From assembly GCF_008035925.1 (NCBI RefSeq), contig NZ_CP036264.1, positions 5,764,402-5,828,401 of the forward strand: a DNA stretch of 64,000 nucleotides. Reading direction: 5' to 3'. The notes under the pieces were generated by a model, which saw only the letters and a list, made by a program, of their open reading frames with translations, was not told the DNA's origin and searched no databases. Within the stretch, counting starts at the first letter, position 1, and the number at the start of each line of letters is the position of its first letter. Positions 55,076 to 62,819 of the stretch are shown here, piece after piece. A program made the translations under genes and the position numbers. Source of the stretch: Stieleria maiorica (GTDB lineage: Bacteria; Planctomycetota; Planctomycetia; Pirellulales; Pirellulaceae).

Positions 55076-55153
55076 GAAGGTAGCTACCTTCGCCAGAAGG
55101 TGGACCCCCAGGGTTTTCCACGCTCTGGCGAGCGTAGCTACGCCAAAGTCACC
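55076..55153. repeat. R2 paired element, copy 3, forming a long inverted repeat
   Basis: GTAGCTACCTTCGCCAGAAGGTGGA (55080-55104) is the near inverse of TCCACGCTCTGGCGAGCGTAGCTAC (55117-55141). Perfect palindromes GAAGGTAGCTACCTTC (55076-55091) and AGCGTAGCTACGC (55131-55143) lie within it. It sits between the convergent diguanylate cyclase and hemerythrin-like genes. Confidence 0.85.
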
Positions 55154-55187
55154 CTGAGGCTCCGACTCGCGGATCACTCAGGTCGCG

Positions 55188-55237
55188 TGGCGGAGCCACA
55201 CCTGCCTCGCGTTCCAAGGCGGGAGCCTTGGAACGAG
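55188..55237. repeat. R3 hairpin repeat, copy 1
   Basis: The stem CGTTCCAAGGC (55210-55220) and GCCTTGGAACG (55225-55235) is a perfect 11-bp stem with a 4-nt loop, preceded by TGGCGGAGCCACACCTGC. The same arrangement is at 59214-59263. Both lie between convergent genes, so bidirectional terminator function is likely. Confidence 0.88.
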
Positions 55238-55260
55238 GGCATCCCCGACCACGACGTCCA

Positions 55261-55794
55261 TCAATCGCCGACGCCCAGATCGTCGTCAACACTTTCCAGA
55301 ATCAACTTCAACTCGGACTCTTCGTGGTTTTCAAAGCTCTTTTTAAACGCTTTGAAACGACGCATCAGCTTGGTCACGTGTTCGGCCGCCTCGCTGTTCA
55401 ATTCCAAGATCCCATCGGCCAGATCGCGGATCTGTGAATAAAGCGACGAGTGTTGCGATCGCAGCGATTCGGCCGTCAAACTCAGATGCGGTGCGATATC
55501 TACGGCATCATCAAAGTAACCGTAAGCCTCTTCAAGCGAAAAATGGATCGCCAACTGGTCTCTCAGTTCCGCCAGCGAGGCGATCAGTTCTGGCCAATGA
55601 TTTTTGACGGTCTCGGGATGCGAAAACATCGGAACCAGGCGATCCCAGAGCGATTTCAACTGACGGTTGTCGTCTTTAATCTCCCTCAGAAAAGCCGCAT
55701 TGACGGTCAAACGACCGGCCGGTTTGCTGGCTAAGCCTTCTCCTGATGATTTCCCAGCGGCCCGCTGGTTACTTGGCGCAAGCGCGTCAGACAT
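55261..55794 (-). CDS. Hemerythrin-like (HHE) domain protein
   Basis: 177 residues, almost wholly helical. After a 30-residue disordered start, helices carry possible metal ligands in an HHE-like order: 'LWDRLVPMFSHPE', AIHFSLEEAYGYF, LRSQHSSL and FENHEESEL. Hemerythrin-like proteins bind di-iron for oxygen or NO sensing or as stress proteins. Ligand spacing is approximate, so metal type is not sure. Convergent with the diguanylate cyclase gene, separated by R2 and R3 repeats. Confidence 0.75.
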   Translation of the reverse strand: MSDALAPSNQRAAGKSSGEGLASKPAGRLTVNAAFLREIKDDNRQLKSLWDRLVPMFSHPETVKNHWPELIASLAELRDQLAIHFSLEEAYGYFDDAVDIAPHLSLTAESLRSQHSSLYSQIRDLADGILELNSEAAEHVTKLMRRFKAFKKSFENHEESELKLILESVDDDLGVGD

Positions 55795-55933
55795 CGGTGT
55801 GATCCTTTGGTTTTGAGGCTGCCACTATTGTAACCACCATTTCCAGTCGGCGTAGCTTTTCAAGGCCGTTTTGGTCGATCTTGGCTCTCCGGATGGCCCG
55901 CCACAGACGGGTAGGCGCGATTGCCCAAACTAG

Positions 55934-56893
55934 TCATGCACGGGAGATCGTGAACGGCATCACCTCCTCAATACTCTCGGCACCGACCTTCAACATCAAC
56001 AACCGATCGATCCCCAGCGCCACCCCGCTACATGGCGGCAAACCCGCGCGCATCGCGGCGACCAACGTCGTCTCGATCTCCAGACGCTCGCGCCCCGATG
56101 CCACCCGTTTATGATTGTTTTCCCGATAACGCTCCAGCAGGGTCTCGGCGTCCAGCAATTCATCGTAGCCGTTGGCCACTTCGATCCCGCGAACATACAG
56201 TTCGAACCGGGCGGCACACTGACGGTCCTGCGCCGATGGTTTTGCCAGTGCTGCTTGCGAGAGAGGGTAATCGGTCAACAGCACCGGACGTTGCTGGCCC
56301 AGGGTCGGCGCGATCCGCGCGGACAAGAGACCGTCCAACAATTGATCTCGGTCATCGCCAACCGTCGCGGCCATCGACGCATCGATCCGACCAACCAAAT
56401 CGCGCAGATCATCGATCGCAACCTCGATCGGATCGATCCCGAGTTGCTGGCGAAAGACGTCGCGGTAGGGGATCGAATCGTAGCCGTCGGCATCAAGGAT
56501 CGTGGCGGCGAACTGACCGGTCAGTCGCATCGCGGATTCGATGTCCCCCCCCACTTCATACCATTCCAACATCGTGAATTCGATGTTGTGCCATTGCCCG
56601 GCTTCGCCGCCACGAAACACCGGACCGACGCTATAGATCGACGGTGCACCGCTGGCCAACATCCGCTTCATCGCGGACTCGGGAGACGTTTGCAAATAAA
56701 ACCGTTCGGGCAGCCGCGGATCCGAAACGCCCAGCGCACTCGAATCAAGGGTCAACGGATCAAGGTAGGCGTCGACCACACAGTCGCGCGACAGGCACGG
56801 CGGTTGTGTTTCCAAAAATCCATGGTGATCAAAAAAACGACGCGTCTGGCGAAGCAACTCGGCACGCGCGGCGAGATGGTTTACATTGGCCAT
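55934..56893 (-). CDS. epmA: Elongation factor P lysyl-lysine ligase-like protein (EpmA/GenX/PoxA)
   Basis: 319 residues from the ATG at 56893 (MANVNHLAAR). It is a stand-alone lysyl-tRNA synthetase core without an anticodon domain, as in EpmA, which attaches beta-lysine to elongation factor P to relieve ribosome stalling at polyproline. Class II motif 2 (FRGGEAGQWHNIEFTMLEWY, 93-112) and motif 3 (GVALGIDRLLML, near the C-terminus) are intact. Length fits EpmA (325 in E. coli). EpmB and efp are not in the window. It is divergent from the thiF-like gene by 55 bp, so both promoters share that short space. Confidence 0.93.
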   Translation of the reverse strand: MANVNHLAARAELLRQTRRFFDHHGFLETQPPCLSRDCVVDAYLDPLTLDSSALGVSDPRLPERFYLQTSPESAMKRMLASGAPSIYSVGPVFRGGEAGQWHNIEFTMLEWYEVGGDIESAMRLTGQFAATILDADGYDSIPYRDVFRQQLGIDPIEVAIDDLRDLVGRIDASMAATVGDDRDQLLDGLLSARIAPTLGQQRPVLLTDYPLSQAALAKPSAQDRQCAARFELYVRGIEVANGYDELLDAETLLERYRENNHKRVASGRERLEIETTLVAAMRAGLPPCSGVALGIDRLLMLKVGAESIEEVMPFTISRA

Positions 56894-56948
56894 GACGGCT
56901 CCCTGATTCGTCTCAACTTCACGTTCGCCCTTTCCAATCACTCGTTTC

Positions 56949-57992
56949 GTGAATCCATCGTCTTCAGATCGCTACGCACGCCAACGCCAGTTCGCCCCGA
57001 TCGGCGCCCAAGGTCAACAACGGATCGAACAAGCCGAGGTGGCCGTCTTGGGTTGCGGCGCGCTGGGAACGGTCGCCGCAGAACTGCTCTGTCGCGCCGG
57101 CGTCGGTCAAATTCGAATCGTTGACCGCGATGTTGTCGAGTGGACGAATTTGCAACGCCAATCGCTGTTCGACAGCGAGGACGCCCGCCAGGGGGCCAGC
57201 AAGGCCGAAGCCGCCTGTCGTCGATTGCGACAGATCAACGACCAAGTAAAACTCACGCCGATCGTGACCGACGTCCATGCGGGCAACATCGAATCCGTGT
57301 TGGACGGCGCTCAACTGGTGATCGATGCCACCGACAATTTCGGGATTCGATTTCTGTTGAATGATTGGGCGCTCGCCACGGGCACCGCGTGGGTGCACGG
57401 CGGATGTGTCGGGGCGGCCGGACAGGTGCGGCTGTTCGATGGCAACGATCGTCCTTGTTTCCGTTGTTTGATCCCCCAACTGCCACCAGCCGGCGCGGTC
57501 GACACCTGTGACACCGCCGGAGTCATCGGTCCGGCGACTCACCTGATCGCCAGCCTGCAATCGGCCGAAGCGATCAAGTGGATCTCGGGTAATCGCGATG
57601 CCGTTTCAAAATCAGTGTTTTCAATCGACTTGTGGAACAATCGCGTCCGCCACGTCACGCTCGATCCGGCCATCGCCCCCGACTGCATCGCCTGTGTCGG
57701 CCGCGAGTTCGACTTTTTGCGCGGCGATGCACTTCAAAGCAGCGAGGGTGCGTTGTGTGGTCGCGACGCCGTGCAACTGAATCCGCAAAACGACAGCGTA
57801 CGAATCGATCTGACGGAAATGGCGCGGCGTTGGGAATCGATCGGCGCCGTCCAGTCGACGCGTTTCTTCACCCGATTGCAGATCGACGACACCACACAGT
57901 TGACCTTGTTTCGTGACGGACGCGTCGTCGTCGACGGGACCGATGACGTGGCCCGGGCACGATCGCTGTTCGATCGTTTCGTCGGCAATTAG
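56949..57992 (+). CDS. ThiF/MoeB/HesA family E1-like adenylyltransferase
   Basis: 347 residues with a GTG start at 56949. The N-terminal adenylation domain has RYARQRQFAPIGAQGQQRI, the nucleotide-binding VLGCGALGTVAAELLCRAGVG, 'RIVDRDVVEWTNLQRQ' and 'DATDNFGIRFLLND'. Two CxxC pairs for zinc occur: CFRC (after DRPCFRC) and CIAC (DCIACVGR). A catalytic-type Cys is in DTCDTAGVIG. It adenylates the C-terminal Gly of ThiS- or MoaD-like sulfur carriers, in thiamine or molybdopterin synthesis. The C-terminal ~90 residues lack a rhodanese domain and resemble a small MoaD/ThiS-like or unknown domain. ThiF or MoeB cannot be decided. Confidence 0.92.
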   Translation: MNPSSSDRYARQRQFAPIGAQGQQRIEQAEVAVLGCGALGTVAAELLCRAGVGQIRIVDRDVVEWTNLQRQSLFDSEDARQGASKAEAACRRLRQINDQVKLTPIVTDVHAGNIESVLDGAQLVIDATDNFGIRFLLNDWALATGTAWVHGGCVGAAGQVRLFDGNDRPCFRCLIPQLPPAGAVDTCDTAGVIGPATHLIASLQSAEAIKWISGNRDAVSKSVFSIDLWNNRVRHVTLDPAIAPDCIACVGREFDFLRGDALQSSEGALCGRDAVQLNPQNDSVRIDLTEMARRWESIGAVQSTRFFTRLQIDDTTQLTLFRDGRVVVDGTDDVARARSLFDRFVGN

Positions 57993-58407
57993 TATTCCGC
58001 CGCAGCGCAGTTTTCGATTTGGCTGGAAAGTCGCCGTCCTCTCCGAGGTCGGCGCGGAGCAAAGCTCCGCTTTTTCGCGCGCCGAGTTCGGAGAACACGG
58101 CGACTGTCCGAACGCATCAGCTACCCGACGATCAAGCTGGGGCGGAATTCTAGCAAGGGGCGAGGCGAATCCACTCGCTAGCGTTTCGCGCCTCGTATTG
58201 TCCTGTTCTTTCATAGAAGACGATTAAATCAACAGGCTGCTCGCGCTGACGCCAGCCGGCCGGCCGATGTCAAACGATTATCAGCCGTTTGGCGCGAGCC
58301 CGATGCCGCCAACACGTCGGCACACCGGCGGCGGCCCCAACCGCTATAAAGACATTCTCGTCGCCTTGGACGACTTCTTCCTTCACCCTCATCAATCAGA
58401 TTCAACC
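57993..58407. other. Intergenic region (415 bp) with R1 copy 3
   Basis: It holds the R1 element (57994-58148). A frame open from 58267 to the DinB start is not protein-like (Pro/Gly-rich), so I do not extend the DinB gene into it. Confidence 0.6.
57994..58148. repeat. R1 nested palindromic element, copy 3 (complete)
   Basis: The outer arms ATTCCGCCGCAGC (57994-58006) and GCTGGGGCGGAAT (58136-58148) pair with one mismatch. The inner 25-bp arms are 58030-58054 and 58080-58104. A third small hairpin GCGGAGCAAAGCTCCGC lies at the centre (58054-58070). Copies 1 and 3 share the GATCAAGCTG tract before the right outer arm. Confidence 0.87.
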
Positions 58408-58899
58408 ATGCACGGAAAAGACGCGATTCGCCAAACGTATGACTTCAGCCGTTTGGTCCTCTCTTCGTACGTCAGCGACCTCAGCGACGAAGAACTTTTG
58501 ACACGGCCGGCCAAGGGGTGCAACCACGTCGCTTGGCAGCTGGGCCATTTGATCGCCTCCGAGTGCGGCCTGCTCAATTCAGTCGCCCCGGGATTTGCAG
58601 TCGAGTTGCCCGAGGGCTTTGCGGAGAAACACTCCAAAGAAAACAAGTCGAGCGACGATCCAGCAGACTTTACGAGCAAAGACGAGTACTTGGGTTACTT
58701 CGCGAAGCTGAAGGAGGCGGCGTTCAAAGCGTTGGATGCCCAATCGGACGAAGACTTGGCCAAACCCGCCCCCGAGCATCTGCGCCAGATCTGTCCCAAC
58801 GTCGGCGGTGTTTTCATCCTGATCGCCACGCACCCGATGATGCACGCCGGCCAATTCGTACCCGTCCGAAGAAACCTGAAAAAACCCGTGCTGATTTGA
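58408..58899 (+). CDS. DinB family protein (DinB-like four-helix metalloprotein)
   Basis: 163 residues from the ATG at 58408. The DinB fold is a four-helix bundle binding a divalent metal by three histidines. Here they are His47 (WQLGHL), His142 and His146 (THPMMHAGQ). Related proteins include thiol S-transferases such as those using bacillithiol or mycothiol, but the substrate here is unknown. A variable loop (residues 63-90, Lys/Ser/Asp-rich) lies between helices 2 and 3. Convergent with hisF. Confidence 0.88.
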   Translation: MHGKDAIRQTYDFSRLVLSSYVSDLSDEELLTRPAKGCNHVAWQLGHLIASECGLLNSVAPGFAVELPEGFAEKHSKENKSSDDPADFTSKDEYLGYFAKLKEAAFKALDAQSDEDLAKPAPEHLRQICPNVGGVFILIATHPMMHAGQFVPVRRNLKKPVLI

Positions 58900-58902
58900 T
58901 CG

Positions 58903-58952
58903 GGGGCGTTGTACCGAATCCCACGGACGACAGCCAGGAAGGGCCATCGTGT
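58903..58952 (+). repeat. R5 dispersed repeat, copy 3 (partial)
   Basis: GGGCGTTGTACCGAATCCCACGGACGAC..GGAAGGGCCATCGTGTTCC matches the right half of 61928-61993 (GACGGACGACGCCC..GGGCCATCGTGC). Confidence 0.65.
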
Positions 58953-59072
58953 TCCAGTGGCTCCGCCTGGGCTGCGCGAAATCTGGATTCTGAGGTGATT
59001 CAGAATTCAAGCGAAATCACTCTGCGGTGGATGGTCGACTCACCGCAGCCATCGGGCGTCGATACACGAGTG

Positions 59073-59157
59073 ACATCAGCCGATTCGCGGAAGCGTTCGG
59101 GCCCCAGCGTCTAAGCCAGCGTCGATTGAGGCCGTAGGCTGGCGCCAAACGGCTAAT
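59073..59157. repeat. R4 inverted-repeat element, copy 4
   Basis: The left side GACATCAGCCGATTCGCGG (from 59073) matches 20441. The right side GGCCGTAGGCTGGCGCCAAACGGCTAAT (59130-59157) matches the R4 core, and its inverse partly pairs with the left side. Confidence 0.75.
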
Positions 59158-59213
59158 CCCAACAGGGCTTCGCCTTGTTCCCGGGCTCCGCCTGTGGATA
59201 CACGCGGTGCATG

Positions 59214-59263
59214 TGGCGGGAGCCACACCTGCATTGCGTTCCAAGGCGGAGCCTTGGAACGAG
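59214..59263. repeat. R3 hairpin repeat, copy 2
   Basis: TGGCGGGAGCCACACCTGCATTGCGTTCCAAGGCGGAGCCTTGGAACGAG. The arms CGTTCCAAGGC (59237-59247) and GCCTTGGAACG (59251-59261) are a perfect 11-bp stem with a 3-nt loop. It lies just before the convergent hisF stop. Confidence 0.88.
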
Positions 59264-59310
59264 ACGGCACAGAGTCTCACGGGTTGCCGGGGGTGTCCGA
59301 CACGTTGCGT

Positions 59311-60078
59311 CTACAGTCGCACCGGGATGCCGGCGTCGCGCATGACTTGCTTGGTTTCCGCGATCGTGTATTGGCCGAAGTGAAAGATGCTGGCCGCCAG
59401 CGCGGCACTGGCTTTGCCACGCAAAATGGCATCGGCCAAGTGGGACGGATTTCCGGCCCCGCCGCTGGCGACCACGGGGATCGACACGGCTTGGCTGACC
59501 GCGGCGGTGACGGGCAAATCGTATCCGTCACAGGTTCCGTCGGCGTCCATACTGGTCAACACGATCTCGCCGGCGCCCAGGTCCTGGACGGTTTTCGCCC
59601 AGGCGACGGCTTCCAAACCCGTCGGTTTCCGGCCGCCGTTGATGTGGACTTCCCAAAACTCCTGACCGTCTTTGATCACCCGCTTGGGGTCGATGTTGAC
59701 GACGATGCATTGGCTGCCGAATCGATCGGCCGCCTTGCGAACAAACTCGGGGTCTTTGCAGGCGGCGGAGTTGATGGACACCTTGTCGCAGCCCGCGTTC
59801 AGCAGGTCTCGGACGTCTTCGATCGTCCGCACGCCGCCACCGACGGTCAGCGGCATGAAAACGCAGTCGGCGGTGCGGCGAACCACATCCAGGATGATGT
59901 CGCGTTCTTCGTGGCTGGCGGTGATGTCCAAAAAAACCAGCTCGTCGGCCCCTTCGGCCTCATAACGGCTGGCGACCTGTACCGGATCCCCCGCGTCACG
60001 CAGATTGACGAAATTCGTTCCTTTGACGACGCGTCCACCATGCACGTCCAGGCAGGGGATCACTCGGGCAGCTAACAT
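59311..60078 (-). CDS. hisF: Imidazole glycerol phosphate synthase cyclase subunit HisF
   Basis: 255 residues from the ATG at 60078. It is the cyclase of the HisFH complex, forming imidazole glycerol phosphate and AICAR from PRFAR and ammonia. The two general acid/base residues are in place: Asp11 ([12 protein letters not shown]) and Asp130 (NIDPKR). The half-barrel pattern '[14 protein letters not shown]' and 'VVASGGAG' phosphate-binding loops are intact. No hisH is adjacent. purH begins 234 bp away on the other strand and reuses AICAR, the by-product of HisF. Confidence 0.97.
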   Translation of the reverse strand: MLAARVIPCLDVHGGRVVKGTNFVNLRDAGDPVQVASRYEAEGADELVFLDITASHEERDIILDVVRRTADCVFMPLTVGGGVRTIEDVRDLLNAGCDKVSINSAACKDPEFVRKAADRFGSQCIVVNIDPKRVIKDGQEFWEVHINGGRKPTGLEAVAWAKTVQDLGAGEIVLTSMDADGTCDGYDLPVTAAVSQAVSIPVVASGGAGNPSHLADAILRGKASAALAASIFHFGQYTIAETKQVMRDAGIPVRL

Positions 60079-60311
60079 CGATCGGACTGGGATTAAATGG
60101 GGCAAGAGCAGGAAGACACGGGCCAGATCGACGTGTTATAGGACAATCTGCGGTCCGCTCGAAGGGCGGCGCGAAAATCCAATAGGCACAAAGCTTTAGG
60201 CGTCCGGTTGACCTTCGCTGCCGCCGAATTTAATTTGCCACATCGGTTTTGAGGTTCGCGTCAAAACCACGTGTTCACCCGTCGCACCTCCCCCCATTAG
60301 GCCTGCCCCCC

Positions 60312-61880
60312 GTGTCAAAAGTCACCCCAGTTCGAAACGCGCTCATCAGTGTCAGCGACAAGCTGGGTCTGGCCGATCTGGCGGCGGGCTTGCAGCGCGA
60401 CGGTGTCACGATCTACAGCACCGGCGGCACGCGGCGGCACCTGGAACAATCGGGCATCGAGGTGCTGGATGTCGCCGATTACACCGGTTTTCCCGAAATG
60501 TTGGACGGTCGCGTCAAAACGCTGCACCCCAAGATCTTCGGCGGGATTCTGGCCATCCGCGATCGCGACGACCACATGGACGCGATCGACGACCACGACA
60601 TCGTTCCGTTCGATTTAGTCGTCGTCAACTTGTACCCCTTCGCCGCGACCGCCTCCCGGGCTGGCGCCACATTCGATGAATGCGTCGAACAAATCGACAT
60701 CGGGGGGCCCAGTCTGGTCCGTGCGGCTGCCAAGAACCATCGCGACGTCGCCGTCGCGACCAGCCCCGAACAGTACGGCGAACTGCTGGAACAGCTCGAC
60801 GCCGGCGGCACGACGCTGGAATTGAGAAAGCAATTGGCCGCCGACGCATTCGACCACACCGCGGCCTACGATCGCGCGATCGCCGACTACATGCGTGGTG
60901 ACAGCATCGCCGGTGAATTCCCTTCGTCGATGCACTTGGCGTTGCGTCGCAAAACCCAATTGCGATACGGCGAAAACCCGCACCAGCGAGCGGCGTTGTA
61001 TTCCGACCCGACCGTCCGCAGTGCCAATCTGGTTTCGGCGCGACAGATCAGCGGCAAAGAACTCTCCTACAACAACCTGCTGGACCTGGACTCGGCACTG
61101 GATATCGTCCGCGGTCTGTCCAACCCGGCCGTGTCGGTGATCAAGCACAACAACCCCTGCGGTGCCGCCAGCGACGCCAAACTCGCCAACGCCTGTCGCA
61201 AAGCCCTCGCCGGCGATCCGTTGAGCGCATTCGGATCGGTGCTGGGATTCAACAAGACGGTCGACATGGCGACGGCCGAATTGCTGTGCGAACCGGGGTT
61301 GTTCATCGAGGCCATCGTTGCACCGGATTTCGAAGCCGGCGCGGTCGGATTGCTGACCACGCGTCCCCGCTGGCGCGAGAACGTCCGGCTGATGCAAGTC
61401 GGCATCCTGGACGATCCGCCGCCGTCGATTCAACGTCGGTTCATCAGCGGCGGGATGTTGGTGCAGGACGCGGACCGATTGACCAGCCCGCGCGTGCAGT
61501 GGGAAACCCCGACGCAAACCAAGGTCGACGACGACCTTTGGGATGACCTGGTGTTCGGCTGGGAAATGGTCCGTCACGTCAAAAGCAACGCCATCGTGTT
61601 GGCCAAAGACACCTCGTTGGTCGGCGTCGGGGCGGGGCAGATGAGCCGTGTCGACAGCGTCGAGATCTCGATCGAAAAAGCAGGCGATCGGGCCAAGGGA
61701 GCGATCCTGGCCTCCGACGCATTCTTCCCCTTCCCCGATTCGATCGAAGCGGCCGCCGAAGCGGGAATCGTCGCGATCATTCAACCCGGTGGCTCGCGAC
61801 GCGACAACGAAGTCATCGAAGCCTGCGACCAACATGATTTGCCGATGGTGTTGACCGGGCGACGGCACTTCAAACATTAA
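60312..61880 (+). CDS. purH: Bifunctional AICAR transformylase / IMP cyclohydrolase
   Basis: 522 residues. I chose GTG at 60312 because it yields the usual start MSKVTPVRNALISVSDK. A TTG at 60249 would add 21 unconserved residues. The N-terminal IMP cyclohydrolase (1-~190) has STGGT (36-40) and KTLHPK (69-74). The C-terminal AICAR transformylase has the catalytic KHNNPCG (278-284), 'AFGSVLGFNKTVD' and a terminal RRHFKH. It performs the last two steps of IMP synthesis. Divergent from hisF. Confidence 0.97.
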   Translation: MSKVTPVRNALISVSDKLGLADLAAGLQRDGVTIYSTGGTRRHLEQSGIEVLDVADYTGFPEMLDGRVKTLHPKIFGGILAIRDRDDHMDAIDDHDIVPFDLVVVNLYPFAATASRAGATFDECVEQIDIGGPSLVRAAAKNHRDVAVATSPEQYGELLEQLDAGGTTLELRKQLAADAFDHTAAYDRAIADYMRGDSIAGEFPSSMHLALRRKTQLRYGENPHQRAALYSDPTVRSANLVSARQISGKELSYNNLLDLDSALDIVRGLSNPAVSVIKHNNPCGAASDAKLANACRKALAGDPLSAFGSVLGFNKTVDMATAELLCEPGLFIEAIVAPDFEAGAVGLLTTRPRWRENVRLMQVGILDDPPPSIQRRFISGGMLVQDADRLTSPRVQWETPTQTKVDDDLWDDLVFGWEMVRHVKSNAIVLAKDTSLVGVGAGQMSRVDSVEISIEKAGDRAKGAILASDAFFPFPDSIEAAAEAGIVAIIQPGGSRRDNEVIEACDQHDLPMVLTGRRHFKH

Positions 61881-61927
61881 TCGCAATCACGGGGCCGTGC
61901 CGCGAGCGCACGGACTAAGCTGTTGGC

Positions 61928-61993
61928 GTACGACGTCCTTTCGAGGTCGTCGTGGGGAGCCCGACGGACGACGCCCCGGACGGGCCATCGTGC
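61928..61993 (+). repeat. R5 dispersed repeat, copy 4
   Basis: GTACGACGTCCTTTCGAGGTCGTCG..GGACGACGCCCCGGACGGGCCATCGTGC lies between purH and trpC. It matches the inverse of 47437-47500 over most of its length. Confidence 0.75.
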
Positions 61994-62042
61994 TTGATCC
62001 TGGACACCAACGACGACTGGGCAGACACACTGGTTTTTCGCA

Positions 62043-62819
62043 ATGACGATCCTAGACGACATACTGGTCAAAACTCGCGAAACGATCGCGCGCGACAAGG
62101 CCGTCGTCCCGGCGTCCGAACTGGAAGCCCAGCTTTCCGCCCTGCCGCCCTGCCGTGACTTTCACGCCGCGCTCGCCGCCGGTGAACGCGTCAACTTGAT
62201 CGCCGAAGTCAAACGCGCCAGCCCCTCGGCGGGTCTGATCCGCGCGGACTTTGACCCGGTCAACATCGCCAAGTGCTATGTCGACGGCGGAGCCGCCTGC
62301 ATCAGCGTGTTGACCGACCAGCCGTTCTTTCAAGGATCACTGGACTACTTGCGCGATATCCGCGCCGCGGTCGACATCCCGATCTTGCGCAAGGACTTTA
62401 TCGTCGATCGGTACCAGTTGCTTCAGGCGCGTCATGCGGGGGCGGATTGCGTGTTGCTGATCGCCGAATGTTTGCCCCCGGATGAACTGAAACAGCTGCA
62501 CGATTTCGCGGTTGAATTGGGGATGCAGACGTTGATCGAGCTGTTCGACCCCGAGAACCTGGAAGCCGTCTTGGCCACCGGAACCAAACTGGTCGGAGTC
62601 AACAATCGTGACCTGCGGACGTTTAAAACAACGCTCCAGCACACCTTGAATCTTTGCCCGTCGATTCCTCCGGACCGCTTGATCGTCGGTGAAAGCGGCA
62701 TTCGTGAACACGCGGACCTGGTGCGATTGGCCGGCGGCGGAGTCAAAGCCGTGCTGGTCGGCGAATCGTTGATGAGAAAAGACGACATCACCGCGGCGGT
62801 AAGAGAGTTGTTGGGATGA
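62043..62819 (+). CDS. trpC: Indole-3-glycerol phosphate synthase
   Basis: 258 residues. This TIM-barrel enzyme closes the indole ring in tryptophan synthesis. Catalytic residues are present: Glu55 and Lys57 (IAEVKRASPSAG), Lys117 (RKDFI), Glu166, the NNRDL segment at 187-191 and 'GESGI' at 216-220. No TrpF or other fusion is present. Its stop overlaps the next start as ATGA, so the downstream membrane glycosyltransferase gene is translationally coupled. Confidence 0.97.
   Translation: MTILDDILVKTRETIARDKAVVPASELEAQLSALPPCRDFHAALAAGERVNLIAEVKRASPSAGLIRADFDPVNIAKCYVDGGAACISVLTDQPFFQGSLDYLRDIRAAVDIPILRKDFIVDRYQLLQARHAGADCVLLIAECLPPDELKQLHDFAVELGMQTLIELFDPENLEAVLATGTKLVGVNNRDLRTFKTTLQHTLNLCPSIPPDRLIVGESGIREHADLVRLAGGGVKAVLVGESLMRKDDITAAVRELLG

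Larger units (their letters stand above)
58900..59310. other. Repeat-packed intergenic region (411 bp)
   Basis: This is the convergent space between the DinB-like gene and hisF. It contains, in order, R5 (58903-58952), R4 (59073-59157) and R3 (59214-59263). No gene is supported. Confidence 0.75.

Noticed and set aside
60615-61886. 423-codon frame on the minus strand
   Set aside because: Antisense to purH, which is fully conserved.
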